Positions 1 to 9,005 are shown, counted from the stretch's first letter. The stretch is 64,000 nucleotides of DNA from Posidonia oceanica (GCA_037176725.1 JAZBRS010000049.1:10124001-10188000), one strand, 5' to 3'. Notes: generated from the sequence alone by a model not told the origin. Numbers and translations: made by a program.

Positions 1-779
1 AGGGACAACAAGCCGTGCCAGGACAGGACATTAAGAGAATGATCTCTGAGGCACTTACAAAGGCAGGGGTCACACATAAAGTACCAATAGGGTTTGACAC
101 TTCTAAATTTCCTCATTTTGTTCTTCCACCTAGATTCAAAATGCCAAAGATGAGGAAATATAGTGAAATAGAGGATCCAAGAGGCCATCTAGCCACATTC
201 ACTATGGATGCTCTACCCTATCAGTATGGCAATGGGCTTACTATCTATCTCTTCTTTAAAAGCTTGGAAGGAGAAGCACTGGGATGGTTCAACATGTTCA
301 TAGCATATGATCTCAGTAGCTTTAAGATGGTCCAAGAAAAATTTCTGCTCCAATATGGCCATCGCATCCAGCACGAGCCTACCGTGAGCGACCTCCTCGC
401 TGAAAGAATGAAACCTGATGAGGAGTTTGCTACTTTTGCAAGCAGATGGAGAGACATGGCTGCAAGGTCCAAATGCTACATCCCAGAGAGCCAGGAAGTT
501 GAGGTCATTTCGTGAAACACTACAGGAGCACTCAGAACAAGGCTGCTGATTAGTGATCTTCAAACGTACCCTCAACTGTACGAGCGTGCCGCAAGGGTCC
601 TCCGTCATAAAGAAGAGCTATCATTCTTGGAACCCGATAGAAGGGGCAAGAAGAAGACCTCTAGCTATACACTTGAAGGCATCACTGGTGACATGGCCCA
701 AGTTTCAATTCAGTTGAGGCAGAAGGGGCAAAGAAACCCCCAATATCAGCTAAAGCAGTATCTAAGCCAATCATATTAG
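1..779 (+). pseudogene. gag: gag remnant of an older Ty3/gypsy element (level 0)
   Basis: The frame opening at 15 encodes a capsid-type retrotransposon gag domain. Seen in it are PPRFKMPKMRKYSEIEDPRGHL near residue 38, then a G-x-A-L-x-W-F motif (EGEALGWFNMF), FLLQYGHR and FATFASRWRDMA, the usual order in Tat-lineage gag. A TGA at 513-515 interrupts it. The same frame then stays open (LRTRLLISDLQTYPQLYERA...) until TAG at 777-779. The sequence is cut at 780 by the LTR of E1, so the rest of this element is either beyond the right end of the window or lost. It is unlike the gag of E1-E3 and so belongs to another family. The left end lies outside the window. A functional protein is not expected. 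Confidence 0.8.
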
Positions 780-1001
780 TGTAGACACCCCATTCTGACA
801 GCCCGGAAGTTGGTTGTTTTCTCCTGCAGGCTCGTGTGGACTCTGGAATGGCACTCTTTTTAGACCAACCCATTTTCTACCCCAAAACCAAGCCTAAAAC
901 CTTACCTAAATCCCAAGCCTTAACCCAAGCCTTTTTGCACATTTTCAAGCCTTTTTTAAGCCCAAGCCCAAGCCCATTTACAGCTTTTGCCAACTAAGCG
1001 T

Positions 1002-1088
1002 GTTGTACGCTAGCATAGGCAGCGTCCAACGTTGGACGCGTCCTGTGCTAGCGTCCAACGTTGGACGCCTTCTGCTCCAGCGTCCAAC
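1002..1088 (+). repeat. Inverted-unit cluster A1 (three 29-bp units)
   Basis: Three units of 9-bp arm, 11-nt spacer and 9-bp arm stand end to end: GTTGTACGC...GCGTCCAAC at 1002-1030, GTTGGACGC...GCGTCCAAC at 1031-1059 and 1060-1088. At each junction the two arms make the perfect 18-bp palindrome GCGTCCAACGTTGGACGC. The arms are conserved and the spacers differ. Confidence 0.95.
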
Positions 1089-1790
1089 GACTCGGTTGCA
1101 GCAGCAGCTGCTTTGCCTCCTTCGGCTTACCTCCCGTCCACTCCACCGCCTCCCCGCACTTACTACCTGTCCCCTCTTGCACTCCAGGCCATCCACTACC
1201 TTCCAAGGCTGAGTTACTATCCATCATTTCCATCTCAGCCCGAATTCCGCTCACTCGGCCCTCATTGCCTTCAGCTGCCCTTGTCAGCCACCGCCGCGAC
1301 TTCGCCGGTTGTCTGACACGCCCTTGCCAAGCCCCTGCCATCCCTCGTGCCTTCCCCACACCCAGAAGCCCCTGCCACAGCCTGCCAAGCCTGCAATTCT
1401 ACTCTGAATCCGCTGCCATCCGCACCAGAACCCAAGCAACCCATGCACAAAACCAGCACCAAATAGCCTCCTTCACAAGCATGCACAGACCGGCACACCC
1501 ACTCTTTTTGCAATTCTCGACCTCCAGGGCAAAGACCAACTATCCACCTCCGCTCCGGACCTTTCACCACCCTCTCTCGTGCTTCTAGCAGCCCGCAAGA
1601 CCTCGCCGAAGTCAGCTCTGCCACCACTTTCGCAACGCCGGTGAAGGAGGTCGAGATGCCGTTCCAGGCCACAACCAGGTAGGTTCTCTATCCCCATAGC
1701 TCATGTATGCTAGGTTGAATGCTTCCATGCACTTTCTTGAAGTCTTGGATCCTTTTGGCCGTGATTTGTGGCCAGAAGTAAGTTCAGTGT

Positions 1791-1847
1791 GTTGGACGCA
1801 CCAGTTGGAGCGTCCAACGTTGGACGCGGCATAGGCCAGTGTCCAAC
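1791..1847 (+). repeat. Inverted-unit cluster A2 (two units)
   Basis: GTTGGACGC at 1791, 10-nt spacer, GCGTCCAAC at 1810; then GTTGGACGC at 1819, 11-nt spacer, GTGTCCAAC at 1839. This is the only cluster seen with a 10-nt spacer in E1. Confidence 0.9.
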
Positions 1848-2027
1848 ACCCTGCTTTCCTTAGCTTTTGTTCTGATGCTTTCCATGTTCTACTGTTGGTT
1901 TGTTTCTGTGAGTTTGTGTTGCATGCCTCCATTGCAAGCTTTCAGATGCTATGCCATGCCTGTGCCACGCTTTGATCCTAGTTTAGACCAGTTTTGCATG
2001 CTTTAAGTCTGCTTGCTTTCTGCTTGC

Positions 2028-2085
2028 GTTGGACGCCTGGGTGAGCCGCGTCCAACGTTGGACGCTGGTTCATCCAGCGTCCAAC
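2028..2085 (+). repeat. Inverted-unit cluster A3 (two units)
   Basis: Two perfect units, arms at 2028/2048 and 2057/2077, both with 11-nt spacers (CTGGGTGAGCC and TGGTTCATCCA). Confidence 0.95.
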
Positions 2086-2407
2086 ATCTCTGTTAGCTTT
2101 ACTTTGTTGCCATGCTTGCACCTTGCCTCTTTTTGATGTTTATGCATGATCCTTGCTTGCTTAGAGATGCCTGGCCCCTATGGCAACCATGCTTAGGTTT
2201 GCTAAGGTCCTTTCAAGTTACATGCTCCTTTTTGCAAGTTTTTATCCTTTATTTCCATGCTTGCTCTCTTTCTACTTGTTCTCTTGGATCAAATGCTTGC
2301 TATGCATGTTTCTGTTTGCTCTGGCATGTCTTAGTAGTTTGCATGCATATAGGTGGGGTTTAGAGCTGAGCTCCTCCTTAGCACAGGTGAGTTTGCATGC
2401 TGCAGTC

Positions 2408-2436
2408 GTTGGACGCTGCTGTCTCCAGCGTCTAAC
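2408..2436 (+). repeat. Inverted-unit A4 (single unit)
   Basis: A single unit, GTTGGACGC - TGCTGTCTCCA - GCGTCTAAC, with one C-to-T change in the right arm. Confidence 0.9.
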
Positions 2437-2607
2437 GTCCCTGCTCCTCTGTTTGCTTTTAGATGCTTGCATGATGCCCTGATCTTTCTTGTTTACATGA
2501 TTCCTGCGTTTGCATGCATGCTTAGCTTCCTTTGTAATTATTTCATGACTTCCTTAGTTCATATGCTTGTTTTTGCATGTTTCTTGTGTGTTTGTGCCTC
2601 CCAAGGC

Positions 2608-2665
2608 GTTGTACGCTGCTGGTGCAGGCGTCCAACATTGGACGCCGGCTCAGCTCGCGTCCAAC
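2608..2665 (+). repeat. Inverted-unit cluster A5 (two units)
   Basis: Arms GTTGTACGC 2608, GCGTCCAAC 2628, ATTGGACGC 2637 and GCGTCCAAC 2657; both spacers are 11 nt. Confidence 0.92.
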
Positions 2666-2837
2666 GTCCTGGTTGTGCCTCATGCCTGGCATAGGTTGCA
2701 GATGGTAAGTCTTTGACTTTTTGAGTGATCCCATGCTTGTATGCTCAGTCTGTGTTTATCCCCAGTAGCCCTAATGCATGTTCCTATTTTTCATTTGTTA
2801 TCTGTATAATTTTTCCCCTTGTTTCCTTCTGGCCTGT

Positions 2838-2895
2838 GTTGGACGCCTGTCTCTTTGGCGTCTAACGTTGGACGCCATGCCCACGGGCGTCCAAC
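2838..2895 (+). repeat. Inverted-unit cluster A6 (two units)
   Basis: Arms GTTGGACGC 2838, GCGTCTAAC 2858, GTTGGACGC 2867 and GCGTCCAAC 2887; both spacers are 11 nt. Confidence 0.92.
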
Positions 2896-3077
2896 ACCCT
2901 GCTTGCTTGGATCCTTGATCCTAGCTTGCCCCTTGCTCTGAATCTGCATCTGTTTGGCTCTCATGTTAGTCCTGCAAGTCATGCACCCATCTAGCTGCAT
3001 TTCTGCATCTGTATTGCATTCATATAGCTAGAATGCATCCTTTTCCAAAACTTGCATGCTGTCTGCCTCCAACAGGT

Positions 3078-3135
3078 GTTGGACACTAGCAATGGCAGCG
3101 TCCAACGTTGGACGCTGCTGTTGCCAACGTCCAAC
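3078..3135 (+). repeat. Inverted-unit cluster A7 (two units)
   Basis: Arms GTTGGACAC 3078, GCGTCCAAC 3098, GTTGGACGC 3107 and ACGTCCAAC 3127. Its counterpart in E2 is at 9136-9193 and 55011-55068, at a similar distance from the PBS end of the LTR. Confidence 0.92.
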
Positions 3136-3270
3136 ACTTGCAGTTGGCTGATAGTCATTTTAAAACGCTGATTTTGCTTTGTTCGCCGTTTTCTACGTTT
3201 TATTGCTTCTTATGCCTGTTGCCACCCCCATGCATGCTACCTGACCCCTGTTTTGGTTTTCACACCTCGC

Positions 3271-3390
3271 CTTTGCATCGTTTTCTGCACCCCTGCATCG
3301 TTTTCCACGCCTTTGCATTGTTTTTCGTGCCTTTGCATCGTTTTCTGTGCTTTCGCCTCATTTTCTGTGCTTTCGCACCGTTTTCCGTGC
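3271..3390 (+). repeat. 20-bp tandem array in LTR of E1
   Basis: Six units of exactly 20 bp with consensus CTTTGCATCGTTTTCYGTGC. The matching array in E2 (opposite strand) is at 8907-9005 and in its other LTR near 54782-54880. Family B LTRs have a longer 30-bp array at the same relative place. Confidence 0.85.
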
Positions 3391-3641
3391 CTGCTTTGGT
3401 TTATCTCTTGCATGTCGTTTGCATTGCCTAGTTTTCCCCGCAGCTTTGTTTTATCACCTGCATCTGCATTAGGGCTATGATGCTTACTGCCTAGGAGTTC
3501 TCACGAACTAGGGTCCGCCCAGTTCGGAACACTAGCAGCACTGCTGAGCACAAAGATAGCACGTTTATTTCCCATGCATAGTAGGTAGACATTCATTGCA
3601 TTTAGGCATTAGGTTAGCATTTCCCTGCATTAGCGTGAGAT

Positions 3642-3718
3642 TGCCTAAGAAAGACCAATTCTCGGACGTATCGGGGGTGCCTAACACCTTCCCCATGTGT
3701 AACAGGAGTCCTTGCCCT
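3642..3718 (+). promoter_or_regulatory. Block conserved between LTR families (E1 copy)
   Basis: This ~75-bp stretch contains CTAAGAAAGACC, a GGTGCCTAACACC hairpin and AACAGGAGTCCTTGCCC. It is kept in every LTR of the window, in both families, while most of the LTR differs. It therefore looks like a functional R/U5 element, but its role is not known to me. Confidence 0.55.
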
Positions 3719-3887
3719 TTCTCTTGGTTCGCATCGACCTTTCCTTTATCCTAGGCATGAGTCATAGCATAGCATAGCTTAGCTTAGCATTGCATTGCAT
3801 CCCTTTGCCCCCTCTTTGCATCCAGTTTTGCATGTCTTTTCATGCTTTACCCTTGATTTTCCCTATCTTCCAATTCAATAGACCTGG

Positions 3888-3898
3888 TAGCGACTCTG
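3888..3898 (+). promoter_or_regulatory. PBS-like 11-mer inside U5 of E1
   Basis: TAGCGACTCTG, one mismatch from the first 11 bases of the PBS of E2 and E3 (TGGCGACTCTG). It lies ~150 bp before the LTR end. Matching copies sit in all other LTRs. Confidence 0.6.
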
Positions 3899-4049
3899 AT
3901 TTGTCTTATCATTTCTTTTTCTTCTTTTGCCAGCGTTTCTGAGTCAAGTTTCTTCCCTCGGATCCTGCTGCATATAGTGAGCCTATTTTGATCGGTGCAC
4001 GCGAGCTTTTGGCATCGTGCATGGACGATTAGAATTCAGGATTACTACA

Positions 4050-4397
4050 GTGGCGACTCCACTGGGGAGATGGGAATCACCAGCGGATATTCCGCTAAAG
4101 ATTCCAGACTCCGGCTTTGGCTTTCTCGCCGCTTGCATTCTGCTTTCCCTTGCTTGCCTCGTGCCCCTGCTTTCTTTGTCTGTTTGCTTGTTTTCCTGTG
4201 TGCTCTCCCAGTAGAGTCGCACAGTGGCGACTCCACTGGGGACAACAAACTTCGGCTTTTGTCTTGGCCTTCTCTCCGCTTACTTTTGTGCTTTGCTTGC
4301 TTTATGTTTCTGCATGCCTTACTTGCTTACCTGCCTGCTTGTTTATTTACCTGCTTTATGCCATGATAGCTTGCGCTGCTTTATTTTCCTACATCAC
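4050..4397 (+). repeat. Tandem duplication of the PBS/leader start, with second PBS
   Basis: The 174-bp stretch from the PBS (4050) recurs diverged from 4224. The second PBS (4225-4242, TGGCGACTCCACTGGGGA) is followed by leader sequence similar to that after the single PBS of E2. Just upstream of the second PBS, 4207-4220 (CCCAGTAGAGTCGC) is the inverted complement of 4227-4240 with one mismatch and a 6-nt loop. It resembles a copy of the tRNA 3' end in sense orientation. Confidence 0.8.
4051..4068 (+). promoter_or_regulatory. Primer binding site of E1 (first copy)
   Basis: TGGCGACTCCACTGGGGA begins one base after the LTR end, where a minus-strand tRNA primer binding site is expected. The TGG start fits a tRNA 3' CCA. 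Ogre elements are reported to use a tRNA-Arg primer; I have not checked the match. Confidence 0.85.
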
Positions 4398-4794
4398 ATG
4401 TCTAAATAATTGCTTGGCACCATACATGCTTTTTGGATGATGAATGTTTTGCTTTCCACATTTGCTATGCCACTGCGCATGCACATACCATGCGTACTTG
4501 CTTTTTGATATGATAAGTGTTTTCTCTTCATTATCGTGTCCACATACACTTGCACATGCCATGTCCATGCTTTTTGCTTTGCTGTGTGAATTGCTTGCAT
4601 GCCATGACTTCTTGTTTCTCTCCCATTCTCATATGCCATGCCTAGGATAGTAGAAACTTGCTTGCTTCCCTTTTGCTTAACCTAAAAGCCACAATAAAGC
4701 AAAGCGGTAACATCTAAGCAGAACTAGAGCCAAAACTTGCAATTTTTCCCCTTGGTTAAATAAAACGCAAGTAAAACGCTCTAAGGCATTCGCA
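4398..4794 (+). other. E1 leader, upstream part
   Basis: Pyrimidine-rich leader sequence with many GCATGC and CTTGC words and no credible ORF. It is homologous, though diverged, to 53640-54100 of E2 and 30000-30590 of E3. Confidence 0.6.
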
Positions 4795-5105
4795 TTAGCA
4801 TTTTAGAAAGCATGCATTCTTCTCATCTGAGTCAACCCACAGTCTGAGAAGGATAGTCCTGGCCTCTTGCCCCCAACGCTTTGGTGTGGCGCAAGTCAGT
4901 TGGTCTGTCCCCCCTTGTCTAGGGGTCGCGTCGGTGTTATTAGAGGGTACCACCCATGCTTCTAGCAGGGTCGAGGCCACCAATACACCACCCGTTATAC
5001 CTAAGCTTTGGCAGGGTCGAGACGGGAGCCTTTTTTTCTGACCTGGAGTCTGCATAATCCCATTACCCCTGAGTGCGTCCTGGTAGGTCATCTACTCAGG
5101 ACATG
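4795..5105 (+). promoter_or_regulatory. Conserved leader block of E1
   Basis: This ~300-bp untranslated stretch is better conserved than its surroundings. Recognisable pieces are AAAGCATGCATTCTTCTCATCTGAGT, the TGGTGTGGCG segment and GGGTACCACCCATGCTT. Counterparts on the minus strand lie at 53270-53545 (E2) and 29690-29960 (E3). Its position between PBS and gag suits packaging or dimerisation signals; that is inference. Confidence 0.55.
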
Positions 5106-5289
5106 CATGGTAAGAAAGTGCATATTAGGGCATTCGTCTGCATCATGCCACCCCTAATAACTCTTTTTGCATCCAACCTCTAATGCATTTATTGGTTTTG
5201 TAGGTAGGTGTGGGTTCCTTCAGCTAGGATCCTGAGCGTCCCTCTCTGTCTCTGAGCTGTTTGTCGCCTCCGACAGTAGCTCTCCTTAG

Positions 5290-7534
5290 GTCTTGTGTCC
5301 CTACCTTCAGCCACAGACCTACTTGCTTTCGCTCGCTGTCCGCTATGGCCTAGCATACCAGCGAGCCTCCTTCCTCATTGGCGTCAGGAGAGATACCGAT
5401 TTCGGTCTCTCCTTCCCTTGCTTTGGCATCCCCCGTCTCCTCTCCACTTCTGGTACAGGAGACCTCCTAGCCCCTTTATCTGGATCAAGGGTCGACCCCA
5501 GCCGACCTGGAGCTTATCACCGAGTCTGCCACGGTAACAGCCACTCCGGCTGCAGGAGCGTCGCCCTCTGTCCCATCCCAGGGCCTTCCTGTCTCCAGAA
5601 TCCAGCCTTCTGCGGCTGCCCTTTGCGTAGGATCCACTCCTATTGCTTCCTTGGTTTCCGTGCCTCCTTTGGCGGACACCTCTTTGCGTCTCGGCTCATC
5701 GGTTGACGCTTTCTCTGCCTCACAAGCGCAACATTTATTGGCTAGGGCCGATAGGCTGCGAAGCATGGCTCTTGCACTCGACCCAACCATGGCATGCTCT
5801 TCCCGCCCAAACCCTGAGGTTCCGGTGCTGCCCTCTGTAGCCCTACAGGCGCACTACACTGCACCTCTGCCCTATCCGTCTTCTCGGCTCCTCACAGCTT
5901 CGGCGATGGGAGCGCATTATCAGCCTCCTGCACCTGCACAGCACTTTGCACAGCATGCACCTCCTTCCTCTGGTGGCCAGTCTTCTGGATTGGCGGGAGC
6001 ACAGCACCCCTTAGGCCCGTTGCCCGGCACCGTGCCAGTGCAACAGCTGCTGCTCCCCCGCATTGCACCTTACACTGCATAGCATACTATCTATCCATCT
6101 TCTTTACTTCAGATTCAGGCTCCTGTATACATAGCACCAGACTTTGCACCCTCGCACGGGTATGCTGGCCCTCACGCTACAACACCAGGTGGCGTGACGG
6201 TGGATCCGGAGGAGTGCTTTCGTGCGACCCGCATAGCATACGTGGTCCCTGCCTCTGCTGCGCAACCATCGCCAGCAGTAGCCTTAGACGCCTTCCATAC
6301 CAGGTTAGGTGATCTAGAGAGAGCACTTCGTCAAGTGCAAGGTCGAGACCGCCAACCTTACTAGTTTCACGACATCTGTCTCTTTCCCAAGGCCGCACTC
6401 CCTTCGAAGTTCCGCATCCTGGACTTCGATAAATATGATGGTAGAGGCTGCCCCATCTCGCATCTGAAGGCATATTACGGGGACCTTGCTCAGCTTCTGG
6501 CTAATGAAAGGCTCCTTATCCACCTGTTCCAGAAGAGTTTGACCGGCTCTGCGCTCAGGTGGTTCACGTCCCTTGACACGGCTGCCGTTCAGACTTGGAC
6601 TGGTCTTTCTCGGTCTTTCCTTAAGCAATATGCTTTCAACCTCGACTTGATCCCTAAGAGGGAGGATCTCGTCGTCATTCGGTAGAGGTCCCAAGAGCCA
6701 TTCGGGGAGTATGTCGGTCGCTGGCGCTCCACAGCCGCCCAGATCAGAGATAGACCCTCTGAGGAGGATTCGATCGAGATGATCGTCAAGGGGGCGCTGC
6801 CAGCGACTGGGACTCTGCTTTGCATCCAGCACATCACTAGTTTTGCATCGCTGATTAGGGCTGGTGCCCGCGTGGAAAGCTCATTGTAGAGTGGGCATTT
6901 CCCTGCACTTTCTGCATTGGGTAGGCAAGCCAACAGCACCAGTAATCACCGCAGCAGCAGCAGCAACAACTCTGCTTTCGACTGCTCCGAACAGCACGCC
7001 GTCGCATGCGCTGATCCTCCTGAGGTGCCTGCCTTTGCAGAAAGTCAGCCAGATCCTTTTCCGCTAGTGCCCGCACCTATTTATGCACTCACTGCACACA
7101 CTGTCACCGTTGAGCAAGTGCATCACGTCGCACCAGCTCAGCAAGGACAACAGCCCAGGCAGAGACGAGTCTGCTGCGCTAAGAGCGACTTCACCCCACT
7201 TGGTGAACCGCTAAGCGTCGTCTTTCCCCAGGTTGTGTCGCTTTTGAGGCTTCTGGAAACTCGCCCACCACCAAATCCTCTTCCAAGGTGGTACGATGCG
7301 AGCAAGTATTGCGATTACCATCGAGCCCCGGGGCATTCGACGGATAATTGCCTCACTCTCTGGGATGTCGTTCAGGACCTGATTGACAACGGGACCCTCG
7401 TCGTCAGTCCGCAGGAGGCTGCTCACACACCTGCACCTGCACTCGCACACCCTAGCGTAGCTGGCCCTTCCTCTTCTGAGCCTGCGGGCTTCAAGGATGC
7501 CGGAACCTCAGGGGCTTACCCCAATCTTCTTTGA
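5290..7534 (+). pseudogene. gag: Decayed gag of E1
   Basis: One frame (codons starting at positions like 5519, 6083 and 6917) carries a recognisable gag broken by in-frame stops at 5468, 6080, 6362, 6683 and 6887. Upstream of ~5500 homology is weak. Parts in order: a Pro/Ala/Ser/Gln-rich N-terminal region (5510-6180), the gag core from FDKYDGRGCPISHLKAY (~6426) through ALRWFTSLD, FLKQYAFNLD and PFGEYVGRWR (~6720), a low-complexity Ser/Asn stretch (~6940), and a C-x2-H-x4-H-x4-C knuckle with downstream LTLWDVVQDLIDNGTL (~7306-7395). The same parts occur in E2 and E3. The frame ends at 7532-7534, where a protease linker should begin. Confidence 0.85.
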
Positions 7535-7955
7535 ATCCAGCTCTGCCTCGGTGGGTCCTTCCAATCCTATCGGCGCAATCCCCTCTTCCTGTTTCTCTCT
7601 GTCTGCCCTGGGGACGCTCGGAAGCGCAACGGCAGGATCGACAGCAAGCCCAGTCGCAACACCATCCAGGTTAGCCTCTTCTTCAGCAGATCCAGTAGCC
7701 CCAGTGCTCCCTGCACTGCCGATAGCAGATCTCGTCGACAGCATCAGCAGCGTAGGGGCAGACCCAGTACCTCCCTCCCGAGGTTGCTAACAGGTAAGTC
7801 CCTCTTACCTCTCCGTTTGTTTCCTGCACTGTCTTTTCTTTTCGCTTTTGTTTTGTTTTTTTGTTTTCTTGCCATGTCAGAAAACCTTAAGAAGCATAAA
7901 AACAGCAAAAACCTTAAAAAACTTGCATTTTTTCTACATGCATTCATCATCACCC
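7535..7955 (+). other. Deletion-junction region after E1 gag, with a candidate intron
   Basis: This ~420-bp stretch links gag to 3' UTR repeats and has no credible coding frame. Within it, CAG|GTAAGT at 7791-7799 and a T-rich tract ending TTGCCATGTCAG at 7880 have the form of a plant intron (7794-7880, 87 bp). Ogre-type elements are known to contain introns, so splicing is possible. I found no matching exon pair, and chance cannot be excluded. Confidence 0.4.
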
Positions 7956-8155
7956 GGGCTGATACCCCTAATTATCTGGCGATAGGTCTGTTAACCTATT
8001 AGCATATGGGCTGATACCCCTAACTATCCAGCGATAGGTCCGTTAACCTATCATCACTGGGCTGGCAGCCCTAACTACTCGGCGATAAGTCCGTCAACTT
8101 ATCATCCGGGCTGATATCCCTAACTATTCGACGATAAGTCCGTCAACTTATCACC
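7956..8155 (+). repeat. 3' UTR-type hairpin array of E1 (four ~50-bp units)
   Basis: Units start with GGGCTG at 7956, 8008, 8059 and 8108. Each holds a short hairpin: GATAGG-TCYGTTAA-CCTAT(C) in units 1-2 (7981 and 8033) and GATAAG-TCCGTCAA-CTTATC in units 3-4 (8084 and 8133). The G:C to A:T change in the stem is compensated on both sides. The motif matches the reverse complement of the E3 array (GATAGGACCGTAAACTATC), showing that this is the E1 3' UTR. Confidence 0.85.
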
Positions 8156-8253
8156 TGCAGATATCAATCACCTTGCATGCAATATCCATCATCTTGCACA
8201 TATCTGCCATCATGCATTGTCATTTATTGCATGTACATATCATCTCTTGCATC
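8156..8253 (+). other. E1 3' UTR up to the E2 insertion
   Basis: AT-rich sequence with repeated CATCATCTTGCA words and no ORF. It ends at GCATC (8249-8253), the probable target duplication of E2; the second copy would lie beyond 64000. Confidence 0.5.
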
Positions 8254-8405
8254 TGTAGTAATCCTGAAATATCAAATCCACGTACGATGCCAAAGCTCTC
8301 GTGCACAGATCGACATTAGGGTCACTATATGCGGTAGGATCCGAGGGAAGAAACTCGACTCGGAAATGTTGGCAAAAAGAAAGAAAAAAAGTGATAAGAC
8401 AAAAT

Positions 8406-8416
8406 CAGAGTCGCCA
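8406..8416 (-). promoter_or_regulatory. PBS-like 11-mer inside U5 (E2 3' LTR)
   Basis: The minus strand reads TGGCGACTCTG, identical to the first 11 bases of the E2 PBS, ~150 bp inside the LTR end. Confidence 0.65.
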
Positions 8417-8574
8417 CCAGGTCTATTGAGTTGGAAGACAAAGAAAACCGAGGGTAAAGCATGAAAAGACATGCAAAATCGGATGCAAAGAGGGGGCAAA
8501 GGGATGCAATGCAATGCTAAGCTATGCTATGACTCATGCCTAGGATAAGGAAAGGTCGATGCGAGCCAAGAGAA

Positions 8575-8650
8575 AGGGCAAGGACTCCTGTTACGCACTG
8601 GGAAGGTGTTAGGCACCCCCGATACGTCCGAGAGTCGGTCTTTCTTAGGC
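8575..8650 (-). promoter_or_regulatory. Block conserved between LTR families (E2 3' LTR)
   Basis: Minus-strand copy of the 3642-3718 block of E1, including the GGTGCCTAACACC hairpin and the AACAGGAGTCC word. Confidence 0.55.
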
Positions 8651-8906
8651 AATCTCACGCTAATGCAGGGAAATGCTAGCCTAATGCTTAAATGCCATGA
8701 ATGCCTATCTGCTGTGCATGGGAAATAAACGTGCTATCTATGTGCTCAGCAACGCTGCTAGTGTTCCGAACTGGGTGGACCCTGGTTCGTGAGAACTCCT
8801 AGGCAGTAAGCATTATAGCCCTAAATGCAGATGCAGGCGTTAAAGCAAAACTACAGGGAAAACCAAGCAATGCGAGCGACATGCAAGAGATAAAACAAAA
8901 TGGGTG

Positions 8907-9005
8907 CGGAAAATGAGGCAAACAAGCAGAAAACGATGCAATATGCGGAATACGAGGCAAAGGAGTGGAAAATGATGCAAGATGCAGAAAACGAGGCGAA
9001 AGCAA
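8907..9005 (-). repeat. 20-bp tandem array in E2 3' LTR
   Basis: Five units of 20 bp built on GGAAAATGAGGCAA / GCAGAAAACGATGCAA, the complement of the E1 array at 3271-3390. Confidence 0.8.

Larger units (their letters stand above)
780..4049 (+). repeat. 5' LTR of E1 (family A)
   Basis: The LTR begins TGTAGACACCCC and ends GGATTACTACA, directly before the primer binding site. The same ends, on the opposite strand, bound the LTRs of E2 (38078 and 8254/54119). It holds no gene. Contents in order: a GC-richer stretch (1080-1670) with many overlapping open frames, seven clusters of the 29-bp inverted unit (1002-3135), a 20-bp period array (3271-3390), a block conserved between LTR families (3642-3718), and a PBS-like 11-mer (3888-3898). 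Confidence 0.95.
780..8253 (+). mobile_element. E1: plus-strand Tat/Ogre-like LTR retrotransposon, 5' part, pol missing
   Basis: A 3.27-kb LTR (780-4049) is followed by a primer binding site, a leader, a decayed gag (to 7534) and a short 3' UTR-type repeat array. E2 interrupts it at 8253. The five bases before the LTR are ATTAG, the probable target duplication, but the other end is not in the window. Protease, RT, RNase H and integrase should follow gag. Instead the sequence passes within ~400 bp into repeats homologous to those lying between the extra ORF and the polypurine tract of E3, so pol was deleted or never present. The 3' LTR should lie to the right of 64000. Confidence 0.9.

Noticed and set aside
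1061..1588. A 175-codon plus-strand frame in the E1 LTR.
   Set aside because: It overlaps other open frames in the GC-richer LTR part and matches the E2 segment 37190-37760 only at DNA level, with stops.
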